Assembly: GCA_904501765.1 (NCBI GenBank)
Contig: CAJGCM010000017.1
Span: 1-24,675 of the forward strand
Direction: 5' to 3'
DNA length: 24,675 bases
Origin: an uncultured Clostridia bacterium
GTDB lineage: Bacteria > Bacillota > Clostridia > Oscillospirales > CAG-272
The translations under genes and the position numbers were made by a program. Of the stretch, positions 15,970 to 23,746 are shown piece after piece. The first letter of the stretch is position 1. Each line of letters starts with the position of its first letter. Below the pieces are notes generated by a model. That model made no database searches. It saw nothing but the letters and a program-made list of their open reading frames with translations, and was not told where the DNA came from.

Positions 15970-16025
15970 AATAAAGAAAACACACGGAGAACCCAAAAGA
16001 AGGCTATCCGTGTGTTTTCTTTATT
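15970..16025. terminator. Bidirectional terminator shared by the HPr-like gene and potD
   Basis: A perfect 19-bp stem pairs 15970-15988 with 16007-16025 around an 18-base loop. The T-rich right arm serves the plus strand. Read from the minus strand, the right arm contains the potD stop codon (16021-16023) and the last base pairs of its coding sequence. Confidence 0.82.
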
Positions 16026-17325
16026 TGTTTTCGCTCTGATTCTTTTTAAGCAACCGTTCTCTATCTCTCTTGCGATAGTCGCGGGAGCGCATCTTCTTAA
16101 CGTAAATGTTGTAGGTTGCAAATATTAAAAGACCACCAACGATTACGATAGCGGTTATATGAACCCAAAGCTCGGTGGAGTTTTGAGTTTTCAGTTCTTC
16201 CCAAAGTGCGTTGGTATAGTCCTGAATATCCTGGTCAAAGCGATGATAATAGGGGTCGTGTGCGTAGTTCGCATTGACGTCCTCATCGGAGTAGAGGATA
16301 TCGTAGGCGTCTTCCATCTCCTCGGCGTATATCTCGCTTTCACGAACAAGCGTGTTAGGAGAAGCATAGCCTGTATATATTGCGTTTGCAACCGCAGGCT
16401 CCTCGGAGAGCATAAAATTGATATATTCCTTTGCTACTTCCTTGTTCTTTGCGTTTTTCGGAATACACATAGCGTCAACGAATACGTTGGTTCCCTCGTC
16501 GGGATAGTAGAACGCAAGGTCGGGATTGGAATCCGACATTGTTATATAGTCGCCGGCATAATATGCGCCGATGGAAGCGGAGTTGCTTATCAGCTTATTA
16601 AAAATCTCGTCGCTGACGTAGCCTTGTACCAAGGGCTTCTGCTCTGCAAGAAGCTCGAGCGCCTTGTCCCAATCCTCGGCTTTGGTGGAGTTTATATTCA
16701 AGCCTTCCTTAAACATAGCGGTGGCAAAGCCGTCGCGCGGGTTGTTAAACTGGAGAATTTTTCCGGCATATTTGGGGTTCCACATAAGGTCCCAGCTCTC
16801 CGCCTTAACGTCCTCCTCGTCAACCATAGTAGTGTTGTATATAATTCCAACCATACCATAGGTATAGGGAACGGAATATCTGTTATGCTCGTCGTAGAAA
16901 AGACCCGTGAATTCTTTCGAGATGTTTTTGAAGTTTTCAAGCTCTGTAACGTCGAATTCGTAAAGCATTCCTTCGCTTCTCATTTTGTCTATCATATAGT
17001 CCGAAGGAATTATAACGTCGTAGTTACCGGCGCCGCTTGAAAGCTTTGCATACATATCCTCGTTGGTTGCGTAGGTAGTGTAATTTACCTTAATGCGGAA
17101 GCCGTATTTTTCGGCGAGGTTTTCGTTGAAATATTTTTCAAACTCCTCGTTGGTGTTGTATCTCTCATAGCAATCAATAGAGCCGTCGGAGATGTATTCA
17201 CCCCAGTTGTAAACGTTAAGGGTAACAGTTGAGTCTACGTCGGATTCTTCACCGCAGGAAACGGCGAAAACAGTCATAGTGATAAGCGCTGCCAGCGCTA
17301 CTAAAGAAAAAATTATTCTTTTCAT
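16021..17325 (-). CDS. potD: Spermidine/putrescine ABC transporter substrate-binding lipoprotein with C-terminal membrane anchor
   Basis: Extracellular polyamine-binding protein of 434 aa. A signal peptide ends in a lipobox (AVSC, lipidated C24). The mature domain starts LNVYNWGEYI (about 36-45), with later SDYM, YGMVGIIYN and YYAGDY segments typical of PotD. The protein ends with an additional hydrophobic helix (about 386-408) followed by a strongly basic tail of about 25 residues, predicted to sit inside the cell. Standard PotD proteins are about 350 residues and lack this part. The start overlaps the potC stop by four bases. The nearest ribosome-binding site (AAAGGAG, complement of 17340-17346) lies 14 bases upstream, wider than usual. 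It is the last gene of the operon and converges on the HPr-like gene. Confidence 0.93.
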   Translation of the reverse strand: MKRIIFSLVALAALITMTVFAVSCGEESDVDSTVTLNVYNWGEYISDGSIDCYERYNTNEEFEKYFNENLAEKYGFRIKVNYTTYATNEDMYAKLSSGAGNYDVIIPSDYMIDKMRSEGMLYEFDVTELENFKNISKEFTGLFYDEHNRYSVPYTYGMVGIIYNTTMVDEEDVKAESWDLMWNPKYAGKILQFNNPRDGFATAMFKEGLNINSTKAEDWDKALELLAEQKPLVQGYVSDEIFNKLISNSASIGAYYAGDYITMSDSNPDLAFYYPDEGTNVFVDAMCIPKNAKNKEVAKEYINFMLSEEPAVANAIYTGYASPNTLVRESEIYAEEMEDAYDILYSDEDVNANYAHDPYYHRFDQDIQDYTNALWEELKTQNSTELWVHITAIVIVGGLLIFATYNIYVKKMRSRDYRKRDRERLLKKNQSENK

Positions 17326-18134
17326 TTAGTCTTTCCCGACTCCTTTCTGCGAGCTTTACCGCTTCTGAAGTTGGATATCAGGAGCAGTATAAATATCGTT
17401 ACGATAATGAGAGTGGAAAGGGCGTACATATCGGGAGTAACCTTTTTCTTCGTCATAGAGTATATGAGAAGAGGTAGAGTCTGGAAGCTTGAGGAGCCGA
17501 CAAAATAAGATATAACGAAATCGTCAAGCGAAAGTGTAAACGCCATAATGAAGCCGGAAATTACACCCGGCATAATATTTGGCAGCTCAACCTTAAAGAA
17601 GGACTGCAACGGTGTGCAGCCAAGGTCCATAGCCGCCTCGGAAAGGGAAGAACCGAGGTCTTCTACTCTCGGAAGCACCGACAGTATGACGTAAGGCAGA
17701 CAGAATGTGGTATGAGCTATCAGCATAGCGAAAAAGCCGAAGGAGTCATAGTCAATCTGCAAAATTCCGACAAGCGCCACAAAGAAGAGCATCATAGACA
17801 TACCGGTTACTATGTCGGGGTTCATCATAGGAATGTTGGTAACCGAGGTAATAGCCTTTTTTGCAAATTTTGACTTCATTCTGTAAATTCCCGCCGCTGC
17901 GGCAGTACCGATAACGGTGGAAAGAAGGGCAGAAGACAGCGCAAGAATAAGCGTATTTCTCAAAGCCTCAAAGGTTTCGGGAGAGGTGAAAAGCTCCTCG
18001 TACCACTTAAGGCTGAAGCCTGTGAAGATTGCAGTGCTGTTCTCTGCATTGAATGAGAAGAATATAAGAGTGATAATCGGTATATAAAGTATGCTGAAAA
18101 TGAGGATAAGGTATGCTTTTGATAAATATTTCAT
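17322..18134 (-). CDS. potC: Spermidine/putrescine ABC transporter permease
   Basis: Membrane permease of 270 aa with about six helices. The cytoplasmic EAA loop is E166-A-A-MDLGCTPLQSFFKVELP (166-185), which docks onto the ATPase PotA. Length and operon position identify it as PotC, the second permease. The start has GGAGG nine bases upstream and overlaps the potB stop by four bases. The C-terminus is basic (GKARRKESGKTK), as expected for a cytoplasmic end. Confidence 0.95.
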   Translation of the reverse strand: MKYLSKAYLILIFSILYIPIITLIFFSFNAENSTAIFTGFSLKWYEELFTSPETFEALRNTLILALSSALLSTVIGTAAAAGIYRMKSKFAKKAITSVTNIPMMNPDIVTGMSMMLFFVALVGILQIDYDSFGFFAMLIAHTTFCLPYVILSVLPRVEDLGSSLSEAAMDLGCTPLQSFFKVELPNIMPGVISGFIMAFTLSLDDFVISYFVGSSSFQTLPLLIYSMTKKKVTPDMYALSTLIIVTIFILLLISNFRSGKARRKESGKTK

Positions 18135-18940
18135 ACGATAATACCTCCATCGTCAGAATCGGTAAACTTGTTCATAACGGACAGAGAAATAAGTATCAGA
18201 GCCATCATAACGAGGGAGATGGCGGCACCCGTGTTAAGTGCGCCTGATACAAACTGGCGCTCTATCGTATCTCCAATAAGCTCAAAGGTGCCTCCGCCGA
18301 GCTTTTGGGATATATAGAAGGTGCTGATAGAGGGAACAAGAACCATAGTTACACCAGAAATTACGCCTGACATCGAAAGGGGGAATATAACCTTTGTAAT
18401 AACCTTTATAGGACTGCATCCAAGGTCGCTTGCAGCCTCCCACATATTCGGCTCGATTTTAGATATGCAGGTGTATATAGGAAGAACCATATAAGGCAGA
18501 AAATCGTATACCATTCCAAATATGACTGCGCCCTTCGTTCCTATTATGTGTATTTCAGTATCGAGAAGCCAGTTAAGAAAACCGCCGTCGTCGAGAATTG
18601 CCATAATAGAGTAGGTTCTGATAAGAAGGTTTGTCCACATAGGGAGCATAAGAAGCATAACGAAAAGCTTTTTGTGCTGCGGCTTTGCTTTTGCGATAAT
18701 GTAAGCTAAAGGATAGCCTATAAGTAAGCATATGAAGGTGGCTATTATTGCAAGCTCAACCGAAAGTAAAAATATATCGGCATAATCAAGAAGCCCCGTT
18801 ATGTTAGAGAAGGAGAACGCTCCCGAGTCATCGGTAAAGGCGTAAAAAATTACAATAAGAAGCGGCAGAACGATAAAGAGTATCGCCCAGAATATGTGGG
18901 GCGCTGCCGCAATAGAACGCATAAGAGATTTCTTTTTCAT
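18131..18940 (-). CDS. potB: Spermidine/putrescine ABC transporter permease
   Basis: Membrane permease of 269 aa with about six helices. Its EAA loop begins EAASDLGCSPIKV (168-180). The LPMWTNLLIRTYS segment (99-111) is typical of PotB. It forms the import channel with PotC. The AAGGAGG site (complement of 18957-18963) is 16 bases from the ATG. An in-frame stop lies between the two, so no earlier start is possible; this spacing is unusually wide. It follows potA after 36 bp. Confidence 0.95.
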   Translation of the reverse strand: MKKKSLMRSIAAAPHIFWAILFIVLPLLIVIFYAFTDDSGAFSFSNITGLLDYADIFLLSVELAIIATFICLLIGYPLAYIIAKAKPQHKKLFVMLLMLPMWTNLLIRTYSIMAILDDGGFLNWLLDTEIHIIGTKGAVIFGMVYDFLPYMVLPIYTCISKIEPNMWEAASDLGCSPIKVITKVIFPLSMSGVISGVTMVLVPSISTFYISQKLGGGTFELIGDTIERQFVSGALNTGAAISLVMMALILISLSVMNKFTDSDDGGIIV

Positions 18941-18956
18941 TTCTTATGTTCTAATG

Positions 18957-18963
18957 CCTCCTT
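18957..18963 (-). promoter_or_regulatory. Widely spaced ribosome-binding site of potB
   Basis: AAGGAGG on the minus strand, 16 bases before the potB ATG, with an in-frame TAA between. Confidence 0.6.
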
Positions 18964-18976
18964 AAAGGTTTTATGT

Positions 18977-20095
18977 TTAAAATTCTTCCGCCGTATCAGC
19001 GTCGGATAACTGATCTATCTCGTCAGAGAAGCTGGAATAATCTCCGAATTTTCCGGAATACTTGGACTTCTTCATAACGTGAATAGCATCAGGTTCAATA
19101 TAAAGCCCGATTTTTTCTTCCGGGGCAACGTAATCCGTAGACTGTATCATCCATTTAAAGCCGCCGATATCAACGATAATTTCGTAATGAACTCCCTTGA
19201 AGGTAACTGCGGTAACTATACCGGTCAGCATACCCTTATCCGGTGAAACAACGTCAACGTCCTCAGGACGAACAACAACGTCAACCGCCTCGTTTTTATC
19301 AAAGCCAGAGTCAAGGCATTCGAAGGTGTGACCTGACATCTTAACACGCTTGTCCTCAAGCATTATTCCGTCAACTATATTACTCTCACCGATGAAGTCT
19401 GCAACGAAGGCGTTTTTTGGCTCGTTGTAAATATCGGTAGGAGTGCCTATCTGCTGTATTTCTCCGTCAGCCATAACCACTATGGTGTCAGACATCGAAA
19501 GAGCCTCTTCCTGGTCGTGTGTGACGTATATAAACGTAATGCCAATGCTTTTCTGTATTTCCTTAAGCTCGTTCTGCATATCCTTACGTAGCTTAAGGTC
19601 AAGAGCGCCGAGGGGCTCGTCGAGAAGCAATACCTTGGGGTGAGAAACAAGAGCTCTCGCTATTGCAACACGCTGCTGCTGACCTCCTGAAAGAGTGCTG
19701 ACACTTTTATTTTCGAAGCCCTCAAGCGCAACCATCTTCAGCATTTGAGCAACCTTGGTCTTAATATCAGCCTCCGGGGATTTTTTCATTCGCAAAGGGA
19801 AGGCTATATTTTCATATACGTTAAGGTGAGGGAAGAGGGCGTATTTTTGGAATACGGTGTTAACCTGACGCTTATATGCAGGCAGATTGCTTATTTCGAC
19901 GCCGTCAAAATAAAGCTCACCCTCGTCGGCAGTTTCAAATCCGCCAATAATTCGGAGCGTGGTAGTCTTTCCGCACCCTGATGGACCGAGGAGAGTTATG
20001 AATTCTCCGTCCCTGATATAAAGATTTATTCCGTCAAGTACCTTTTCGCCGTCAAAAGCTTTGCTTATTCCCTTTAACTCAATAAGTTTTGCCAT
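18977..20095 (-). CDS. potA: Spermidine/putrescine ABC transporter ATP-binding protein
   Basis: ATPase of 372 aa that powers polyamine import. Walker A is GPSGCGKTT (37-45), the Q-loop glutamine is Q83, the signature is LSGGQQQR (135-142), Walker B is VLLLDEP (155-161), and the switch histidine H193 is in VTHDQEEALS. The C-terminal region (about 240-345) fits a TOBE regulatory domain. All catalytic residues are present. It is the first gene of a potABCD operon in the classic order. The only plausible ribosome-binding site (AAAGGA, complement of 20112-20117) lies 16 bases upstream, as for potB. Confidence 0.96.
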   Translation of the reverse strand: MAKLIELKGISKAFDGEKVLDGINLYIRDGEFITLLGPSGCGKTTTLRIIGGFETADEGELYFDGVEISNLPAYKRQVNTVFQKYALFPHLNVYENIAFPLRMKKSPEADIKTKVAQMLKMVALEGFENKSVSTLSGGQQQRVAIARALVSHPKVLLLDEPLGALDLKLRKDMQNELKEIQKSIGITFIYVTHDQEEALSMSDTIVVMADGEIQQIGTPTDIYNEPKNAFVADFIGESNIVDGIMLEDKRVKMSGHTFECLDSGFDKNEAVDVVVRPEDVDVVSPDKGMLTGIVTAVTFKGVHYEIIVDIGGFKWMIQSTDYVAPEEKIGLYIEPDAIHVMKKSKYSGKFGDYSSFSDEIDQLSDADTAEEF

Positions 20096-20111
20096 TTTAA
20101 GAAAACCGAGA

Positions 20112-20117
20112 TCCTTT
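20112..20117 (-). promoter_or_regulatory. Widely spaced ribosome-binding site of potA
   Basis: AAAGGA on the minus strand, 16 bases before the potA ATG; no alternative in-frame start codon lies closer. Confidence 0.5.
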
Positions 20118-20168
20118 CGTAGTTTTGAAGCATCTTAATGTTGTCAAAGTCTGTCGTAATATGTAAGA

Positions 20169-20210
20169 GCTATAACGAAAGTTATTATAGCAAAACGTTA
20201 CTTGTTTTGC
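20169..20210. promoter_or_regulatory. Two adjacent inverted repeats over the potA promoter
   Basis: GCAAAAC and GTTTTGC (20190-20196 and 20204-20210) form a perfect 7-bp dyad with a 7-base centre that fills the -35 to -10 spacer. GCTATAA and TTATAGC (20169-20175 and 20185-20191) form a second 7-bp dyad over the -10 and start point. Their placement suggests operators, but the regulator is unknown. Confidence 0.55.
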
Positions 20211-20212
20211 AA
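20184..20212 (-). promoter_or_regulatory. Promoter of the potABCD operon
   Basis: Minus strand TTGCAA (20207-20212), 17 bp and TATAAT (20184-20189) with a TGC extended -10. Upstream of the -35 lie A- and T-tracts (about 20213-20240) like an UP element. The predicted leader to potA is about 80 nt. Confidence 0.85.
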
Positions 20213-20294
20213 TACTTTTTTAAAAGTTTTTTCTAAATTAAACGAAAATATTTGGCTTAAGACTTATTTTTTTAAAGTTTTTTCGGGATTTCGG

Positions 20295-20966
20295 CTATAA
20301 AAACTCTTGTTTTCTCTCAAAAGCTCTCGTTTTCTCTTGTTTTCTCGTAAAAAGCCTGTCAGCGCTGCCGATAGACCTCATAAGGCCTGCGAGGAGAATA
20401 AAATATATCCAATATCCGCTGTTTGACACAAGAATAAGGTATAAGGAGAGAAAACAGAGCGTTACGGTGACGGTAATGGAAATTTTATTAAGTAATCGCT
20501 CCGGGGCTTCTGAGATTCCCGCTAAGTGTAATATTGAATACAAAATTCTGTATCCGTCGTAACCGTTTATCGGCAAAAGGTTAGATATGGCGGTTAGCAG
20601 ATTGAAAACGCCGAAAAGCCCTACGTACCCCGAAAGCGAATTCCTGAAAGCAAAGCAGAGCACTGCTAAAATCAAATTTATGGCAGGACCCGCAGCCGAC
20701 ACCGCCAGCTCTTCCTTGTATGACAGGAGTCGCTTAGGCTTTAATTGAAAACCCGAAAAGGAATTTCCGAGGTCGGAGGTGGCGCTTATCGTCCAAAAAG
20801 CAACAATATGTCCACCCTCGTGTATCACTGCGCACAGTATTGTAAGAATAGCGGCGAGGGGGGAGTCAAATCCGAAAATCAACAAGAGCCAGAATATTCC
20901 GGGCAGAATTTTTATAGCTGTACGAAGTACGGGAATCACAAAAATCTTAAATATATTATTTTGCAT
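20295..20966 (-). CDS. M50-family (site-2-type) membrane metalloprotease
   Basis: Integral membrane protein of 223 aa. The zinc-binding HExxH is H49-E-G-G-H53 within a hydrophobic helix. The second active-site motif is PINGYDG, with metal ligand D137 in the place of NPxDG. About five or six hydrophobic helices are present. Compact proteins of this form include SpoIVFB-like proteases that cut within the membrane, but no partner gene is present here to suggest a substrate. The C-terminus has a charged repetitive end (RKQEKTRAFERKQEFL). The ATG at 20966 is set by AGGAGGT five bases upstream; longer in-frame starts lack such a site. It is divergent from the LRR lipoprotein gene. Confidence 0.87.
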   Translation of the reverse strand: MQNNIFKIFVIPVLRTAIKILPGIFWLLLIFGFDSPLAAILTILCAVIHEGGHIVAFWTISATSDLGNSFSGFQLKPKRLLSYKEELAVSAAGPAINLILAVLCFAFRNSLSGYVGLFGVFNLLTAISNLLPINGYDGYRILYSILHLAGISEAPERLLNKISITVTVTLCFLSLYLILVSNSGYWIYFILLAGLMRSIGSADRLFTRKQEKTRAFERKQEFL

Positions 20967-21037
20967 AAAAACCTCCTCTTCAAAATGTGCAAAACGGAGA
21001 AAAATAAAAGCCAATATTCGATTTTTAAATTTATGCC

Positions 21038-21066
21038 TTGTGTTATTTTTTTCTTTATGATAAAAT
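21038..21066 (+). promoter_or_regulatory. Probable promoter of the LRR lipoprotein gene
   Basis: TTGTGT (21038-21043), a 17-bp T-rich spacer and TAAAAT (21061-21066) preceded by TGA (extended -10). Confidence 0.6.
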
Positions 21067-21118
21067 ATACGGGACAAAATATGTTTATTACTAAATAGCG
21101 TTTTCTCGGAGGAATTTC

Positions 21119-23578
21119 ATGAAAAAGAAAATTTCACTTTGGCTTTTGCTTATATTGCTGATAGCAGCCGCAACTTTGGTTTTGTCTTCCTGTCTTGATC
21201 AGTTTCAGCTTCCGGGCATGAATCCGCCCGATGGCGATGAGGAGGAAAACGGTGGAGGTAACGAGGATACCCCCCCTGAGGTTGTTTCATACAAAGCAAG
21301 ATTTTATTATAAAAACGGAATAAACAAGGAGTCGGTCATTCAGTACACACTGAAGTCCGATACAGGCTTCACACCCGAAATAAAGGAGGAGATTGAAAAT
21401 CTTCTTCATAACGGATACGGATTTGTGGGATACTATGCCGACGAGGCGTTGGTGACACCCTTTGACTTTGATGCGCCCTTGACCTCCGACGTAAGTATTT
21501 ACTGCAAGCGCAATATAAAGGAAGCGGGACGTAATATCGAATGGAATGTTTATACGGAAACCGAGGGCTCTGAGGTTAATACGGTGCTTGAATTCAGGTT
21601 CAAGGACGGACACTCCACAGGAGCAATGTATGAATTCACACGCAAAAACGACGTGCCCTGGAGCGATAAATCCAGAGTAATTAACAAGGTTATAATCCCC
21701 GAGGGGGTAACAACCATTGCAGCTCACGCATTTAATTCATTTACTAAAATAGACACGGTGGAGCTTCCCACCACGACGGTGAGAATCGGTAATAACTGCT
21801 TCTATGAATCTTCGATTACAGATATCAAATTCACCGAGAATATCACCCATATAGGCGAATACGCCTTCTCTGGGTGCGAAGGGCTTGTGCATCTCAATTT
21901 CAACCACGGTCTTCAGTTTATAGAAAGAGGTGCCTTTGATACCTGCGAAAACCTTGAAACCGTTGTTCTCACCGATACTATAATGCAGTTTGGCGGAAGT
22001 GCGTTTAACGAATGTACATCTCTTTATTCCGCTTATTATATAGGCACAGAGGAGCAGTACAACCAGATTGATGTAAAAATTCAGAATTTCTGGGTAAAGC
22101 AGCTTGCGAATACCTACTTTATTTCAGAGGAAAGACCCGCAACCCACGGCCCCTACTGGTATTACGGCGACGATAACGAAATCAAGCAGTGGTATTATAC
22201 CGTATGGTATATGTCGAGCGGCACTGCAAAAACACCATTTACAAAGGACTTTATTGATGCCGAGAGCGGTATTGCCAAGAGAAATATCGATTTTATGAAC
22301 GGCATTCAGTATAACGGATATAAATTTGCCTTCTGGACAAAAAATGGCAGCGTGTATACTATGAGCGAAGGCTCTTTGGTTACAAATGATTTCAAAATCG
22401 TAGGTAATAGGGGCAACCTGTGCGGTGACAATCTCAAATGGAGCATAAGCGGTACGGGAGAGCTTGTTATATCCCGTATTAACACGGGACTTTCCGATGG
22501 CGCTATGTGGGATTTCAAGGAAACAGGAGATGCTCCCTGGAAGGGCGGACGTCCCTTCAGCAAGGTTGTTATATCCGACGGAGTAACACATATCGGCTCT
22601 TACGCCTTTTACGGAATTTTTGACACCGTGTCAAGATATTCGAGGTTCTCATATATCGATATACCGATAAGCGTAACAAGCGTCAGCGAAAAAGCTTTCG
22701 GCGCATCAATAGACCTGCTTTATATCTTCTATGCGGGCGAGGATGCGTCCGGTGTAACGGGGCTTAACTCGTTGCAGGACACGTCTGCCGTAGTTTACGA
22801 GAATGCGACAGGTAAAAATTATTCTACCCTTGATTACACCACCGAGGGTAAGGGCGCATATTGGGCAAACGTTACAGGTGCATCGGAAACTGCCCGTATT
22901 GCCTGGTCCTATAAAGACGGCACTCTTGAGGTAGGAGCTGCCGACAAATACCATACGATAATAGATTTTACAGAGCTTTCCGAAACTCCTTGGTATACGC
23001 TTAAGACTACTACAACGAAGATAGTTATTAAGGATAACGTCAAGGAGATAGGCGAAAACGCATTCGCAGGTATGGAGAATGCCTCGCAGATATTTGCTCC
23101 AACAGGGCTTCTCTTCGTGGGAGATGGCGCATTTAGCGGTACGGAATATTACGATTCGATGCTTGAGGGCGAGGGCTGTGTATATCTTTATAACTATACG
23201 TCTAAGCCTAACGAGCTTGTATATTACCACCTCATTAAGGTGAATTCAACTAATCCCATATTTATATTCAAGGATAAAACTCTCACCGTTGCGGCTAATG
23301 CCTTCGAGGGGTGCAGCGCAATAACCAAGCTTGTAATCAACAAGGACCTTAAGTATCAGGGCATAAACAACACCTCCTTTGCGGGGCTTTCTGCTCTTGA
23401 AGAAATTTATTACGAGGGCAATAAAACATCCTGGAGTCATTTTACAAATGATAAATTTGCCGAAATCGAGGGTAAAGATGGCGTGTATTTCCTATCTGCA
23501 ATCAAGCCAACCGATACGGGTAAATATTGGAAATGGAATGACGATAAGACAGAACCTATCGTTTGGGAAGAGGATTGA
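21119..23578 (+). CDS. BspA-type leucine-rich-repeat surface lipoprotein
   Basis: Protein of 819 aa with a signal peptide and lipobox LSSC (lipidated C25), then an acidic, Gly/Pro-rich linker (36-54). LRR_5/BspA-like repeats recur as IxxGVTxIGxxAF units (for example 193-205, 238-250, 487-497, 638-649). One module occurs three times: a W-strand start (W142, W441, W596), a D-x-PW turn (PW at 180-181, 473-474, 624-625), then LRRs, closed by a GxYW box (344-347, 579-582, 801-804). Two Flg_new/InlB-B-like stretches (about 57-130 and 358-425) lie before modules 1 and 2. The likely site is the outer face of the membrane; binding partners are unknown. GGAGG lies six bases before the ATG. Confidence 0.9.
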   Translation: MKKKISLWLLLILLIAAATLVLSSCLDQFQLPGMNPPDGDEEENGGGNEDTPPEVVSYKARFYYKNGINKESVIQYTLKSDTGFTPEIKEEIENLLHNGYGFVGYYADEALVTPFDFDAPLTSDVSIYCKRNIKEAGRNIEWNVYTETEGSEVNTVLEFRFKDGHSTGAMYEFTRKNDVPWSDKSRVINKVIIPEGVTTIAAHAFNSFTKIDTVELPTTTVRIGNNCFYESSITDIKFTENITHIGEYAFSGCEGLVHLNFNHGLQFIERGAFDTCENLETVVLTDTIMQFGGSAFNECTSLYSAYYIGTEEQYNQIDVKIQNFWVKQLANTYFISEERPATHGPYWYYGDDNEIKQWYYTVWYMSSGTAKTPFTKDFIDAESGIAKRNIDFMNGIQYNGYKFAFWTKNGSVYTMSEGSLVTNDFKIVGNRGNLCGDNLKWSISGTGELVISRINTGLSDGAMWDFKETGDAPWKGGRPFSKVVISDGVTHIGSYAFYGIFDTVSRYSRFSYIDIPISVTSVSEKAFGASIDLLYIFYAGEDASGVTGLNSLQDTSAVVYENATGKNYSTLDYTTEGKGAYWANVTGASETARIAWSYKDGTLEVGAADKYHTIIDFTELSETPWYTLKTTTTKIVIKDNVKEIGENAFAGMENASQIFAPTGLLFVGDGAFSGTEYYDSMLEGEGCVYLYNYTSKPNELVYYHLIKVNSTNPIFIFKDKTLTVAANAFEGCSAITKLVINKDLKYQGINNTSFAGLSALEEIYYEGNKTSWSHFTNDKFAEIEGKDGVYFLSAIKPTDTGKYWKWNDDKTEPIVWEED

Positions 23579-23641
23579 TACTAAGGCTGTCGGTTGAAAA
23601 CAGCACAAACAATTTTAAAAATCAGCAAATATGATTTAAAT

Positions 23642-23677
23642 GAAAAAGAGGCGCTGCGGCAAAACCGCAGCGCCTTT
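23642..23677. terminator. Bidirectional terminator between convergent genes
   Basis: AGGCGCTGCGG (23649-23659) pairs with CCGCAGCGCCT (23665-23675), an 11-bp stem with a CAAAA loop. On the minus strand the stem is followed by CTTTTTC, a good U-tract for the ligase-like gene. On the plus strand the tail (TTTGTG) is weaker. Confidence 0.85.
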
Positions 23678-23746
23678 GTGATTGATATTTTAAGCTTGAG
23701 AAATTGAAACGGAAAAAATTTGTGATTTGCAACCTGAGTGGGAAAA

